Source: Sutcliffiella horikoshii (GTDB lineage Bacteria; Bacillota; Bacilli; Bacillales; Bacillaceae_I). Taken from it: DNA of 64,000 nt. The stretch spans positions 3,116,666 to 3,180,665 of the forward strand of contig KV440964.1 of the NCBI GenBank assembly GCA_001636495.1, in the 5' to 3' direction. Of the stretch, positions 7,786 to 14,936 are shown piece by piece. The notes under the pieces were generated by a model. It was not told the DNA's origin and searched no databases. It worked only from the letters and a program-made list of their open reading frames with translations. A program made the position numbers and the translations under genes. The first letter of the stretch is position 1. The number at the start of each line of letters is the position of its first letter.

Positions 7786-8526
7786 ATGGAAATACCTTTT
7801 TATTATCTTATATTGATAGGATTTATTGCAACATTCATCGGGACCTTCGGTGGAGGCGGAGGCCTGATCAACCTGCCATCCATGTTGCTGCTTGGAGTCC
7901 CGATCCACACTGCCATCGCCGCCAATAAATTCTCCAATACATTCAGTTCGTTCTCAAGCTTTTATACACTATGGAAAAGGAAAGAGGTTCGGTTAAAACT
8001 CGGTTTATCTATTTTACCTTATACCATCATAGGTGGAATACTTGGTGCTTTACTTGCCTCGTTTTTATCAGAGGATATCCTTCTGATAGTGGCTTTAGTA
8101 CTGTTAATGGCAGCCACTGCACTTAATATTTTAAAGTCCCGGCTTCATTCCCAGAAAAGTGACGATACTCCTCCACAACTCTTTTATCCGACCTATATCG
8201 GCATCGGGGCATTCGACGGCTTATTTGGCCCCGGGCAAGCCACCCTACTTATGCATTCTTTTCTAAATGCAGGATACTCTTTTCTCACAAGTATCGGGCT
8301 TACAAGGCTTCAAACTTTTTCTAGCTGTTTGGTGTCATTTATCGTGTATTTTTCCTTGGGGCATTTTGATTGGAGGGTAGGTTTAGCCCTTGGTGCCGGG
8401 TCCTTATTGGGGGCTCAGACAGCAGTAAGGCTTGCGAACAGGCTCGCATTCCTTCCATGGCAAAAGATACTTAGTGTTTTTTCCATTTTTCTTATAGGCT
8501 ACTTGATTGTAAAAATATTCATGTGA
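7786..8526 (+). CDS. TauE/SafE-family membrane transporter
   Basis: A 246-residue protein with about eight hydrophobic helices. The N-terminal FIGTFGGGGGLINLPSMLLLG and the mid-protein GAFDGLFGPGQATLLM are the two glycine-rich repeats of the TauE/SafE (DUF81) family, which exports sulfite, sulfonates or organosulfur anions. The substrate cannot be told from sequence. The ATG at 7786 follows AGAGGGCGG. It is divergent from ccpC and converges on an MFS gene, sharing its terminator. Confidence 0.88.
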   Translation: MEIPFYYLILIGFIATFIGTFGGGGGLINLPSMLLLGVPIHTAIAANKFSNTFSSFSSFYTLWKRKEVRLKLGLSILPYTIIGGILGALLASFLSEDILLIVALVLLMAATALNILKSRLHSQKSDDTPPQLFYPTYIGIGAFDGLFGPGQATLLMHSFLNAGYSFLTSIGLTRLQTFSSCLVSFIVYFSLGHFDWRVGLALGAGSLLGAQTAVRLANRLAFLPWQKILSVFSIFLIGYLIVKIFM

Positions 8527-8555
8527 AAATTGCTCAAGTGAAAAATAATATAAGC

Positions 8556-8599
8556 AAAACCCGGCACATTCATGGTCTACATTACGAGTGCCGGGTTTT
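8556..8599. terminator. Bidirectional terminator
   Basis: A perfect 12-bp stem, AAAACCCGGCAC / GTGCCGGGTTTT, between two converging genes serves both. Confidence 0.9.
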
Positions 8600-8602
8600 G
8601 TT

Positions 8603-10111
8603 TTATTCTTTTTTAGGTAAAAGTAAAATCAACAGAAAGCTTATGACAGCAAAGCCTGCAACTACCAAATAAACGGTCTGCAGTGCTGAGGTCAGTCCAT
8701 CCTGCAGTAAGATTCTCATGGAATCAGATAATTGATTTCGTTGCTCTTCGTTCAATAACAGAGTCGTCGAATCTAGAGAAAACTGATCCAACGCTCCATT
8801 TTCCCGTAAATGCTCCTGGATACGCGAATTCAATATTCCACCCAAGAGAGCTGCTCCAATCGTGCTTCCAAGCGTTCTCATAAACATATTGGAAGCCGTT
8901 GCCACCCCGCGTTTTTCCCACGGGACATTACTCTGAATAGAAACGATAAATGCAGTTGTCGAAAACCCCATCCCTACTCCAATCATAAACGACCCAAATG
9001 CCGCCCAAACTGGTCCATCATCCGGACTGAGCGTCATAAAAATGATGCTCCCCAGAATAAGCGCAACTCCCCCAATAATGGATGTAGTCCTAAAACCAAT
9101 TTTCAACAATAACCTTCCCGCTATCATGGCGGCAATTGGCCACCCGATGGACATGGTTGTAAGGGTAAAGCCTGCGACAATAGGAGGTCGCTCCATTACC
9201 CCCTGAACAAAAGCAGGTAAGAAGCTCGAAATACCAATCAGCATGACCCCTGTTGTCAAAGAAGTTGTATTGGCAATAAGGATGGATCTCTCTTTCCAAA
9301 TATCAAACGGCATCATCGGATCCTTCGCTCTTCTCTCCTGAAAAACAAACAAAATGAAGGTCATGGCAGATAGGGCGATAAGAGCAAGCACTGGACCTGA
9401 AGTCCATGCCCATCTCACCCCTCCTTCCACCATTACTAACATAAACGAGCTGACAGATACAAAAAGGAGCCCTGCACCCGCGTAATCAATAGAGTGCTTT
9501 TTCTTCTCCACTCCCTCATGAAGAAATAGATATAAACCTATGATTGCCAATATTCCCAATGGGATGTTCACCCAGAATACAAATCTCCAGCTGACATATT
9601 GAACGAGTACTCCTCCAATTGCAGGTCCTAGAATGGCTGAAATCCCCCATACGCTTGATAAGTAGCCTTGGATTTTTGCTCTTTCTTCCTTCGTGTACAT
9701 ATCTCCTACAATCGTGGAGGCAATAGGCATGACCGCCCCTGCTCCAAATCCCTGGATAAAGCGGAAAACTATCAGCATCTCAATGGATGTAGCCATTCCA
9801 CATAACAAAGAACCTATTAGGAATACGACAATACCGAAAATAAGAATGGGCTTCCTTCCAAATAGATCTGAGAGCTTACCATAAATCAACACAGTCACGG
9901 CATTCATTAACAGATAAGACGAGAATACCCAGCTGTATAAGGAGAAACCTCCTAAATCTGCCGCAATGGCTGGCATCGCTGTGGATACAATCGTAGCTTC
10001 AATAGCAGCCATGAACATGGCAAGCATGATTGCCGCCAATACGAAGGGCCTTTTTGTTTTATTTGGAGAGGCTTGTTCAATTTGCTGCCTCTCCAGTGTT
10101 GCTGTTCCCAT
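8603..10111 (-). CDS. DHA2-type MFS drug efflux transporter
   Basis: About 502 residues with 14 predicted membrane helices, the DHA2 drug:proton antiporter plan. Motif A is GKLSDLFGRKP between helices 2 and 3 and motif C is GPAIGGVLVQYVSWRFVFWVN. It probably exports lipophilic drugs or dyes from the cytoplasm. The ATG at 10111 is chosen because AAGGGG lies just upstream; the longer frame to 10171 adds a charged tail without a binding site. B. subtilis has no such gene at this point in the ccpC-darB neighbourhood. Confidence 0.9.
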   Translation of the reverse strand: MGTATLERQQIEQASPNKTKRPFVLAAIMLAMFMAAIEATIVSTAMPAIAADLGGFSLYSWVFSSYLLMNAVTVLIYGKLSDLFGRKPILIFGIVVFLIGSLLCGMATSIEMLIVFRFIQGFGAGAVMPIASTIVGDMYTKEERAKIQGYLSSVWGISAILGPAIGGVLVQYVSWRFVFWVNIPLGILAIIGLYLFLHEGVEKKKHSIDYAGAGLLFVSVSSFMLVMVEGGVRWAWTSGPVLALIALSAMTFILFVFQERRAKDPMMPFDIWKERSILIANTTSLTTGVMLIGISSFLPAFVQGVMERPPIVAGFTLTTMSIGWPIAAMIAGRLLLKIGFRTTSIIGGVALILGSIIFMTLSPDDGPVWAAFGSFMIGVGMGFSTTAFIVSIQSNVPWEKRGVATASNMFMRTLGSTIGAALLGGILNSRIQEHLRENGALDQFSLDSTTLLLNEEQRNQLSDSMRILLQDGLTSALQTVYLVVAGFAVISFLLILLLPKKE

Positions 10112-10246
10112 GTCTTCCCCTTCTCTCTTTTTATCTTTGGATGTGATTTTACGAGAAGAATCATTCTTCAAGTCAACTATTTCGTGCCTCTATGTAAATT
10201 GTACCTTTTCACAAACTTAATGCAACCTTTAGCTTTAAAGGGCATG

Positions 10247-10274
10247 AAAAAAAGACCTTACATTTCAAGGTCTT
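10247..10274 (-). terminator. Terminator of darB
   Basis: AAGACCTT / AAGGTCTT stem followed on the minus strand by a run of T. It touches the darB stop codon. Confidence 0.8.
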
Positions 10275-10719
10275 ATTCTTTACTATTCTTTTGAAAATGC
10301 GTATGCAAACGGTCTAGAATGGTTCTTCTAGTCAATATTCCTTCAAACACATTCTCCTCGTCTTGAACGCAGACAAATGGGTGATCCACCAATAATTCCA
10401 ATCCATTTTCAACGGTGTCATTGACATTGAGACACGGAAGTTCTTTATTCATAACGTCTTCCACTACCATGTGCTCCAATTTGTCAAACTCTATTCTTTC
10501 CAAGCCCAATATGGAATCCATAATATGAGTTGTACTGACCAGACCATGCAATCTATACTTTGGATCTAAGACCGGCACTGCTGTATATCCCGTTTTTGTA
10601 AGAACCAACAATGCATGTTCCAGATTATTTTTGACCTGTACATGTGCCACCCGTTCTGCAGGAATAATTAAATCTTTTATCGTTGCTCCTAAAACCTTAC
10701 CACTTTGGAGGCTGATCAT
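10273..10719 (-). CDS. darB: c-di-AMP receptor DarB (CBS-domain protein YkuL)
   Basis: A 148-residue protein made of two CBS domains (about residues 12-70 and 80-138), closely matching B. subtilis YkuL, now DarB, and Listeria CbpB. The segments VAHVQVKNNLEHALLVLTKTGYTAVPVLDP and FVCVQDEENVFEGI are family hallmarks. DarB binds cyclic di-AMP. In the apo form it stimulates the (p)ppGpp synthetase Rel and pyruvate carboxylase, linking potassium status to the stringent response and anaplerosis. It lies in the same direction as ccpC, separated from it by two transporter genes. Confidence 0.94.
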   Translation of the reverse strand: MISLQSGKVLGATIKDLIIPAERVAHVQVKNNLEHALLVLTKTGYTAVPVLDPKYRLHGLVSTTHIMDSILGLERIEFDKLEHMVVEDVMNKELPCLNVNDTVENGLELLVDHPFVCVQDEENVFEGILTRRTILDRLHTHFQKNSKE

Positions 10720-10928
10720 AAATGTTCTTCCTCTCTTTATTTACTCTCTATTACTATATGCTGAATCATGTAATTGACCAATATCATTGTAGCATACATT
10801 GAACTTGGACTCGAATTTTAACCTAGAAAAAGTTCTCGTCTTTCTTCGACATGTTGGGTTTTTCACTATCTTAAAGGCCTAGTCTATCGTCCCCGCCCAG
10901 CCTACCTTAGGTTTTCTCCATAAGGAAA

Positions 10929-10950
10929 ACCGGGCAAGAAACCGCCCGGT
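10929..10950. repeat. Small GC-rich hairpin before repeat pair 1
   Basis: ACCGGGC / GCCCGGT stem. Short GC-rich remnants in similar position precede the repeat pairs near 31.5 and 42.1 kb, so it may belong to the larger dispersed element. The stretch 10720-10980 otherwise holds nothing recognisable. Confidence 0.5.
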
Positions 10951-10989
10951 CCTTTAAAGCTAAAAATTTCAGTTGTTTAGTAATTGCCG

Positions 10990-11117
10990 CTGTTCCTTTC
11001 CGCAAATGGCTGCGCTTTCCGCGGGGCGACAATCTTGAGCCTCCTCGTTTCACTGCGGGGTCTCAAGATTGTCGCTACTCCCCCGCTGGAGTCTTCGCCA
11101 TTTGCTCCAATCCACAG
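10990..11117 (+). repeat. Dispersed GC-rich repeat, unit A, copy 1
   Basis: A 128-bp unit starting CTGTTCCTTTCCG and ending near TCCACAG. It contains a perfect 14-bp stem, GCGACAATCTTGAG / CTCAAGATTGTCGC. It resembles the reverse complement of unit B (11204-11331), so A and B together form a head-to-head pair. Copies lie at 31582 and 42184. Confidence 0.85.
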
Positions 11118-11203
11118 CTAGAAATTACGAAAGCAAAAAGTAAATGCTTTTTTTAGATTGATCAATTTAATGTTTTCGTTTACCTTTTGATGAATGAAGT
11201 CAC

Positions 11204-11331
11204 CTTGGTGATTGTAGTGGAAGGCGCGCAGACGCCCGCGGGAGGAAGGGACAGGTGAGACCCCGCACCGGAGGGAGGAGGCTCACGGACCGCCCGCAGG
11301 CAAGCGAAGCGCCTGGAACGGAAATCAACAG
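11204..11331 (+). repeat. Dispersed GC-rich repeat, unit B, copy 1
   Basis: A unit of about 127 bp beginning near TGATTGTAGTGGAAGGCGCG and ending GGAAATCAACAG. Internal palindromes are GGCGC...GCGCC and an inner stem GTGAG / CTCAC. Much richer in G+C than its surroundings. Other copies lie at 31769, 42371 and 61149. Confidence 0.88.
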
Positions 11332-11352
11332 AATTATATACGTATTCCTTTT

Positions 11353-11378
11353 AAAAAACTGCCCCAATGAGGCAGTTT
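11353..11378 (-). terminator. Terminator of abbA
   Basis: AAACTGCC / GGCAGTTT stem followed on the minus strand by TTTTTT, 15 nt after the abbA stop codon. Confidence 0.85.
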
Positions 11379-11393
11379 CGAGTAGTAAATACA

Positions 11394-11564
11394 TTATGAG
11401 ATTTTATCGTATAATTCTATAAGTTGCTGATAGGTCTTTGTTTCCAGCTTCTTTTCCCCTATCTCTATATCATTTATTTCACTAATCACCAATTCCTTGG
11501 CAACATCTGTTGATATCAATAAGGTTAACAGCAGTTCTTTTTCCTCCTGAGTTAAAGTTACCAT
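11394..11564 (-). CDS. abbA: AbrB antirepressor AbbA
   Basis: A 56-residue protein whose pattern LTQEEKELLLTLL...SEINDIEIG...TYQQLIELYDK matches B. subtilis AbbA (YkzF), a DNA-mimic antirepressor that binds AbrB and relieves repression of transition-state genes. It sits in the same position, between ykuK and ykuL/darB. The start is uncertain: ATG at 11564 follows two AAAGGAG sequences, one too close and one 13 nt away, while ATG at 11588 has no binding site but would give 64 residues, close to the 65 of B. subtilis. Confidence 0.85.
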   Translation of the reverse strand: MVTLTQEEKELLLTLLISTDVAKELVISEINDIEIGEKKLETKTYQQLIELYDKIS

Positions 11565-11596
11565 TGCTCCTTTACAACTCCTTTCCATGAAAAGCT

Positions 11597-12115
11597 TTAC
11601 TTTGTATAACGGTTTGCATAACAGAAGGCTGTGTATGCATCCGGCTTTATTTTGGCATCCAGACCCATGGCCGTAATCCTGCCTGTCATTTCTTGGATGA
11701 AATCCTTGGTAGCACCTTTCTGTCCTATGTCCAAGTGTATTTCAAAATGAAAATCCGCTCCGTGCTCCAAGTGGGGCAATAAAAGGTTTTGGATCTTTTC
11801 CAGCTTCTCCAATGTAAATAGCATCGCAATTTCCTGACTTAACGCAGTTTCAAGTGATATCTTTTCATGAAGGCTTCTTATGGCCCTTTTGACGATATAC
11901 GGTCTTACGCATCCCCAAGCACCTTTTCCCACTCTATGAAGATGAACAGCTGTCATAAATTTTGTTTCCCGTTGATGAACATGTGAATCGGTTCCGATAG
12001 ATAGTAAGTAAGGTGCTCTCACATCTTTTTGGATAAACAAAAGGATTTTTTCATAAGCTTGTTCAAAAGTAAGGTAGCCGTGGGTAATATTTATAAACTT
12101 AGTGGGGTTATCCAT
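11597..12115 (-). CDS. ykuK: YkuK, DUF458 RNase H-like protein
   Basis: A 172-residue protein matching B. subtilis YkuK in length and in the segments LLSIGTDSHVHQRETKF, GKGAWGCVRPYIVKRAI, HLDIGQKGATKDFI and CYANRYTK. DUF458 is assigned to the RNase H-like fold: the acidic residues in GTDSH and HLDIG are likely metal ligands. Expression in Bacillus is linked to sporulation and germination, but no reaction is proven. It lies 32 nt upstream of abbA and the two are likely co-transcribed. Confidence 0.92.
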   Translation of the reverse strand: MDNPTKFINITHGYLTFEQAYEKILLFIQKDVRAPYLLSIGTDSHVHQRETKFMTAVHLHRVGKGAWGCVRPYIVKRAIRSLHEKISLETALSQEIAMLFTLEKLEKIQNLLLPHLEHGADFHFEIHLDIGQKGATKDFIQEMTGRITAMGLDAKIKPDAYTAFCYANRYTK

Positions 12116-12302
12116 TTATCCACTTCCTTTTCCGTACTTCCCTTATACTTATATGTTCCTTTCTCCAAAAAAATTAATGTTTTCTTCTGTTGATATAGGG
12201 TTGAATGACAAATGTATCTACATTATGGTCGCGATTCTTAGTGATTTATACCTTTAAAAAAGGAATTTTGCCCATAAAAAAACCAAGCTGAGTTCAGCCT
12301 GG

Positions 12303-12446
12303 TTATCCTTTACTTGTTTGGATTTGAGATTTTGAATAGGCGCAATGTGGACATCGATACATGACATTTTGATTGGAATGTGCGGTTAGCACTTTATCCA
12401 TCGCTTCATCCTTGTTGCATTTAGGACAATGAACAGTTGGTATCAT
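12303..12446 (-). CDS. Small zinc-ribbon protein, 47 residues
   Basis: A short frame starting with ATG at 12446, with AGGAG 8 nt upstream. The protein holds two CxxC knuckles, HCPKC at residues 6-10 and RCPHC at 31-35, spaced as in rubredoxin-like zinc ribbons. It lies 15 nt downstream of the YueI-like gene in the same direction, so it is probably translated from the same message. A protein of this size without enzymatic motifs is likely a nucleic-acid or protein-binding accessory. I do not know a named homologue. Confidence 0.75.
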   Translation of the reverse strand: MIPTVHCPKCNKDEAMDKVLTAHSNQNVMYRCPHCAYSKSQIQTSKG

Positions 12447-12461
12447 ATAAACCACTCCTAT

Positions 12462-12848
12462 TTATAAATGTCTTTGAAACTCTTCCTTGGTGATAAATAT
12501 ATCTTCCTTATCTATGGCTGTCGGATTTGCAAGAACCAGTCCGATATTAGTGGAAGATGCCTTATCATCCACTATAGTAAAGGGGATGTTGTGCTCATTC
12601 GCAATGCGAATATATTTGGAAAGGTGCATGTAATCCAAATCCCCGTCCAGATACAATCGTGAAGAAGGATACCTTTTCATCAAATCCCCAATTGGCTTAT
12701 ACGGCTTTGGCTGGATTACTTGGCCATTTGATAAAGCCAGAATAATTCGCTCACGTAACTGGGAAAGATATTCTTTTCTCTCACTTGGCTTAGTTTCCGG
12801 TGTTCCCTTCAGGCCTCTATCTATATAATCATCAATATTTTTACCCAT
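12462..12848 (-). CDS. YueI-like DUF1694 protein
   Basis: A 128-residue protein of the YueI family (DUF1694). Family features are the N-terminal DDYIDRGLKGTPETKPSERKEYL, the central LYLDGDLDYMHLSKYIRIANEH and the TNIGLVLANPTAI segment, a ribosomal L7Ae-like alpha/beta fold. No function is known. In B. subtilis yueI lies elsewhere in the chromosome, so its presence between ykuJ and ykuK is a local difference. It probably shares a transcript with ykuJ. Confidence 0.85.
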   Translation of the reverse strand: MGKNIDDYIDRGLKGTPETKPSERKEYLSQLRERIILALSNGQVIQPKPYKPIGDLMKRYPSSRLYLDGDLDYMHLSKYIRIANEHNIPFTIVDDKASSTNIGLVLANPTAIDKEDIFITKEEFQRHL

Positions 12849-12894
12849 TTACCTCTTCCTCCCCAAATGGAAATAACAGGTTATCCTGCTTTTC

Positions 12895-13134
12895 TTAGTG
12901 GATCAGATCAAAAATTTCAATGGCAATCATATCAATATTGTCAAATTGAAATGTTTTAGGGTTTTCCCCTTTTAGGAAAACTTCCAATTCATATGTATTG
13001 GTTTTATCGAAGAACTTAACACTGCAAACCTTTTCTCCATTCACTTCAAAAAAGCGTTGTGCTGGCTCATTCCCTGCTTCCGATGTTTCTTTTAAATCAT
13101 TTAGTCTTTTTACAATCCCTACTAATAGTGACAT
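12895..13134 (-). CDS. ykuJ: YkuJ, conserved small protein
   Basis: A 79-residue protein with the same length and pattern as B. subtilis YkuJ: QRFFEVNGEKVCSVKFFDKTNTYELEVF and FDNIDMIAIEIFDLI. It is one domain with no membrane segment or signal peptide. The structure of the family is known but its function is not. It heads a co-directional run ykuJ, yueI-like, zinc ribbon, ykuK, abbA. Confidence 0.93.
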   Translation of the reverse strand: MSLLVGIVKRLNDLKETSEAGNEPAQRFFEVNGEKVCSVKFFDKTNTYELEVFLKGENPKTFQFDNIDMIAIEIFDLIH

Positions 13135-13349
13135 GTAACAACTCTCCTTCTATTCCTTCCTACCTATATCATTCACCTTGTTATGTAAGGCCATTCGTAT
13201 TTTTGTACAAAACCTTCTAAATATCCGGTAAAATAAAGATAGGAATACATTTATAATAGTGTTCGAACATAACTTCTCTTTTATTGTAGTCTAAAATGAC
13301 AAATAAAACATGCGAAGTTGTGAATTTTTTCTTACGAGGAGCTGAATTC

Positions 13350-13586
13350 ATGAATATAACCGTCTACACCCAGCCGGACTGTCCGCCTTGTCAGGTGGTC
13401 AAGCAATTCTTAACTCACCATAATATCTCTTATAAAATAATTGATATAACAGAAGACCTTGAAGCGAGAGATTATTTAGTGCATGAATTACAGTCATTTT
13501 CCACTCCTACTGTAACAGTGAATGAGCATGTTGTAAAAGGTTTTGACCTCCAACAGCTTCAGCAGCTTATAGGCATTGAGGAATAA
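13350..13586 (+). CDS. Glutaredoxin-like protein
   Basis: A 78-residue thioredoxin-fold protein with the redox motif TQPDCPPCQ (cysteines at 11 and 14), the TPTV cis-proline segment and a C-terminal VKGFDLQQL. It is of the NrdH/glutaredoxin class that reduces ribonucleotide reductase or small disulfides. The ATG at 13350 is preferred because GAGGAG lies 8 nt before it; the frame is open upstream to 13296 without a binding site. It is transcribed opposite to ykuJ. Confidence 0.9.
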   Translation: MNITVYTQPDCPPCQVVKQFLTHHNISYKIIDITEDLEARDYLVHELQSFSTPTVTVNEHVVKGFDLQQLQQLIGIEE

Positions 13587-13666
13587 CGGTCCATCGCTCC
13601 ATTTGCAAGAGAATACATCATACCATTAATTTGTCCGGGGATGAAAGCTTTTTTATCTTTCCAATC

Positions 13667-13698
13667 CAAAAAAAAGAGCGAATGCGCTCTTTTTTTTT
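13667..13698. terminator. Bidirectional terminator
   Basis: AGAGCG / CGCTCT core flanked by A8 and T8, between the glutaredoxin gene and the converging gene that ends at 13720. Confidence 0.85.
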
Positions 13699-13719
13699 AG
13701 GTTTTCATTCAAATATAGT

Positions 13720-14406
13720 TTACCTAGTTGCCACAAAAGACAGGTAGTGCCTTTCATGAATTATTTGCGCCGCCTTCAGCGGAGCGTTAAAGTAATAGGA
13801 ATGGTGATTAAACGGGTTATGAATAAACCCGAAAGAATAAATTCCAGACAAGATCTCTTGAAATTTTTCCTCTCTCGATTCCTCGTTATTATTTTGATTG
13901 ATGCTTACATTTTCTACCATAAAATCGGGTTCTTCATATTCAAAACCCCACTCTACCACTTTCCAACTTGATTCATCTTGCATTAATTTTACATATTCGT
14001 AATGATCATCATAAAGACTAGGCATATCCGTTTCTGAAGAGAAAAACTCATATACAGTAAGAATTCCCTCTTCCTCTTCTACAACCATTGTTTCATCCAT
14101 GTAAGAAAAGAATGGAATATAGTAGGCCGGAAAGTCTGTCCCGTAAGTAATGTATCCTTCCTTCTCTTCAAAAAGATGTTCCGCTAGGAAATTTTCTTGA
14201 TACTCTTTTGTGAAATACGGGTTTAATATCGCTTCAATTTCCTCCAATGTATGATGACTCTCGCCTAGAGAAAGCTGAGACTGAAACGCTTCTTTCAGGA
14301 ATGCAAATACTTCGTGGTCTGCAGGTGGCTGTTCAGCAGAGGCTGTACTCGATCCGATAAATAAAAAAATGATGATAGTAAGAATGCCCGTCCAATTTTT
14401 CAGCAT
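13720..14406 (-). CDS. Secreted protein of unknown function
   Basis: A 228-residue protein with a Sec signal peptide (about residues 1-24, ending SSTASAEQ) and no further membrane helix, so it is exported. The mature part is acidic and rich in aromatic residues, with HHTLEEIEAILNPYFTKEYQENFL near residue 50 and a C-terminal NHHSYYFNAPLKAAQI. It resembles Bacillus exported proteins grouped as DUF3993, although I cannot confirm that. No catalytic motif is evident. A single gene, facing the glutaredoxin gene. Confidence 0.8.
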   Translation of the reverse strand: MLKNWTGILTIIIFLFIGSSTASAEQPPADHEVFAFLKEAFQSQLSLGESHHTLEEIEAILNPYFTKEYQENFLAEHLFEEKEGYITYGTDFPAYYIPFFSYMDETMVVEEEEGILTVYEFFSSETDMPSLYDDHYEYVKLMQDESSWKVVEWGFEYEEPDFMVENVSINQNNNEESREEKFQEILSGIYSFGFIHNPFNHHSYYFNAPLKAAQIIHERHYLSFVATR

Positions 14407-14542
14407 TTGTTTTCTCCTCCTCAGATGATGTGTTCTAATTGTATCAAGAACCGCTTGTGGCAGGGATTTAAACCGTTCGCAAAATTAATTGGAAAACTGA
14501 CAAATTATTCAGCATATTACTTACTACCCTTCTCAATCAAAC

Positions 14543-14583
14543 CAAAAACAAAAGCCTCCCTTACGACTTGTAAGAGGGGCTTT
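14543..14583 (-). terminator. Terminator of the two-helix membrane protein gene
   Basis: AAGCCCCTCTTAC / GTAAGGGAGGCTT arms followed by TTTTGTTTTT on the minus strand, about 50 nt past the stop codon at 14632. Confidence 0.75.
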
Positions 14584-14631
14584 GTATTTGAAAGCGATGG
14601 CGCTGCGAAGGCTCACAGGCCTTTCCTTGTA

Positions 14632-14871
14632 TTACCAGTTCGTATTAAGAGCAGCATATGCGATATATAACAGTATCAATATAGTTGCAATGAACATGGC
14701 AACAAAAACCGGATTTTTCATAACATAATGATCTTGGACCTTCTCACTGATGGAAGAATCCTGGCCTGTAGCTTGGGTGTCAGCCCGGCGGCCAATTCGA
14801 TACGTATAAACCATCGCTCCAGCCACAATAATTAAGGCTAAAATAGCTAAAATCAAATCAAAAGAACCCAT
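14632..14871 (-). CDS. Small two-helix membrane protein
   Basis: A 79-residue protein with one helix at each end (about residues 4-24 and 55-76) and a polar middle of roughly 28 residues. The ATG at 14871 is chosen because GAGGTGA lies 5 nt upstream; the longer frame from 14892 begins with TTG and has no binding site. It lies downstream of ykuI in the same direction, in the place where B. subtilis has small ykuG/ykuH-region genes, but I do not recognise the family. Confidence 0.75.
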   Translation of the reverse strand: MGSFDLILAILALIIVAGAMVYTYRIGRRADTQATGQDSSISEKVQDHYVMKNPVFVAMFIATILILLYIAYAALNTNW

Positions 14872-14936
14872 ATTTATCACCTCACCGAGCAATCTATACT
14901 CTTAAGGTAAACAATCCATTGATTTCTATTCATACT

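Noticed and set aside
7702-7908. Minus-strand frame overlapping the ccpC-TauE intergenic region
   Set aside because: It is antisense to the start of the TauE/SafE gene, with no binding site or protein-like sequence.
11200-11394. Open frame through repeat copy 1
   Set aside because: It is entirely inside the GC-rich repeat and trailing terminator; near-identical frames appear in the other copies (31704-31892, 42355-42582, 61044-61274), so they are by-products of the repeat.
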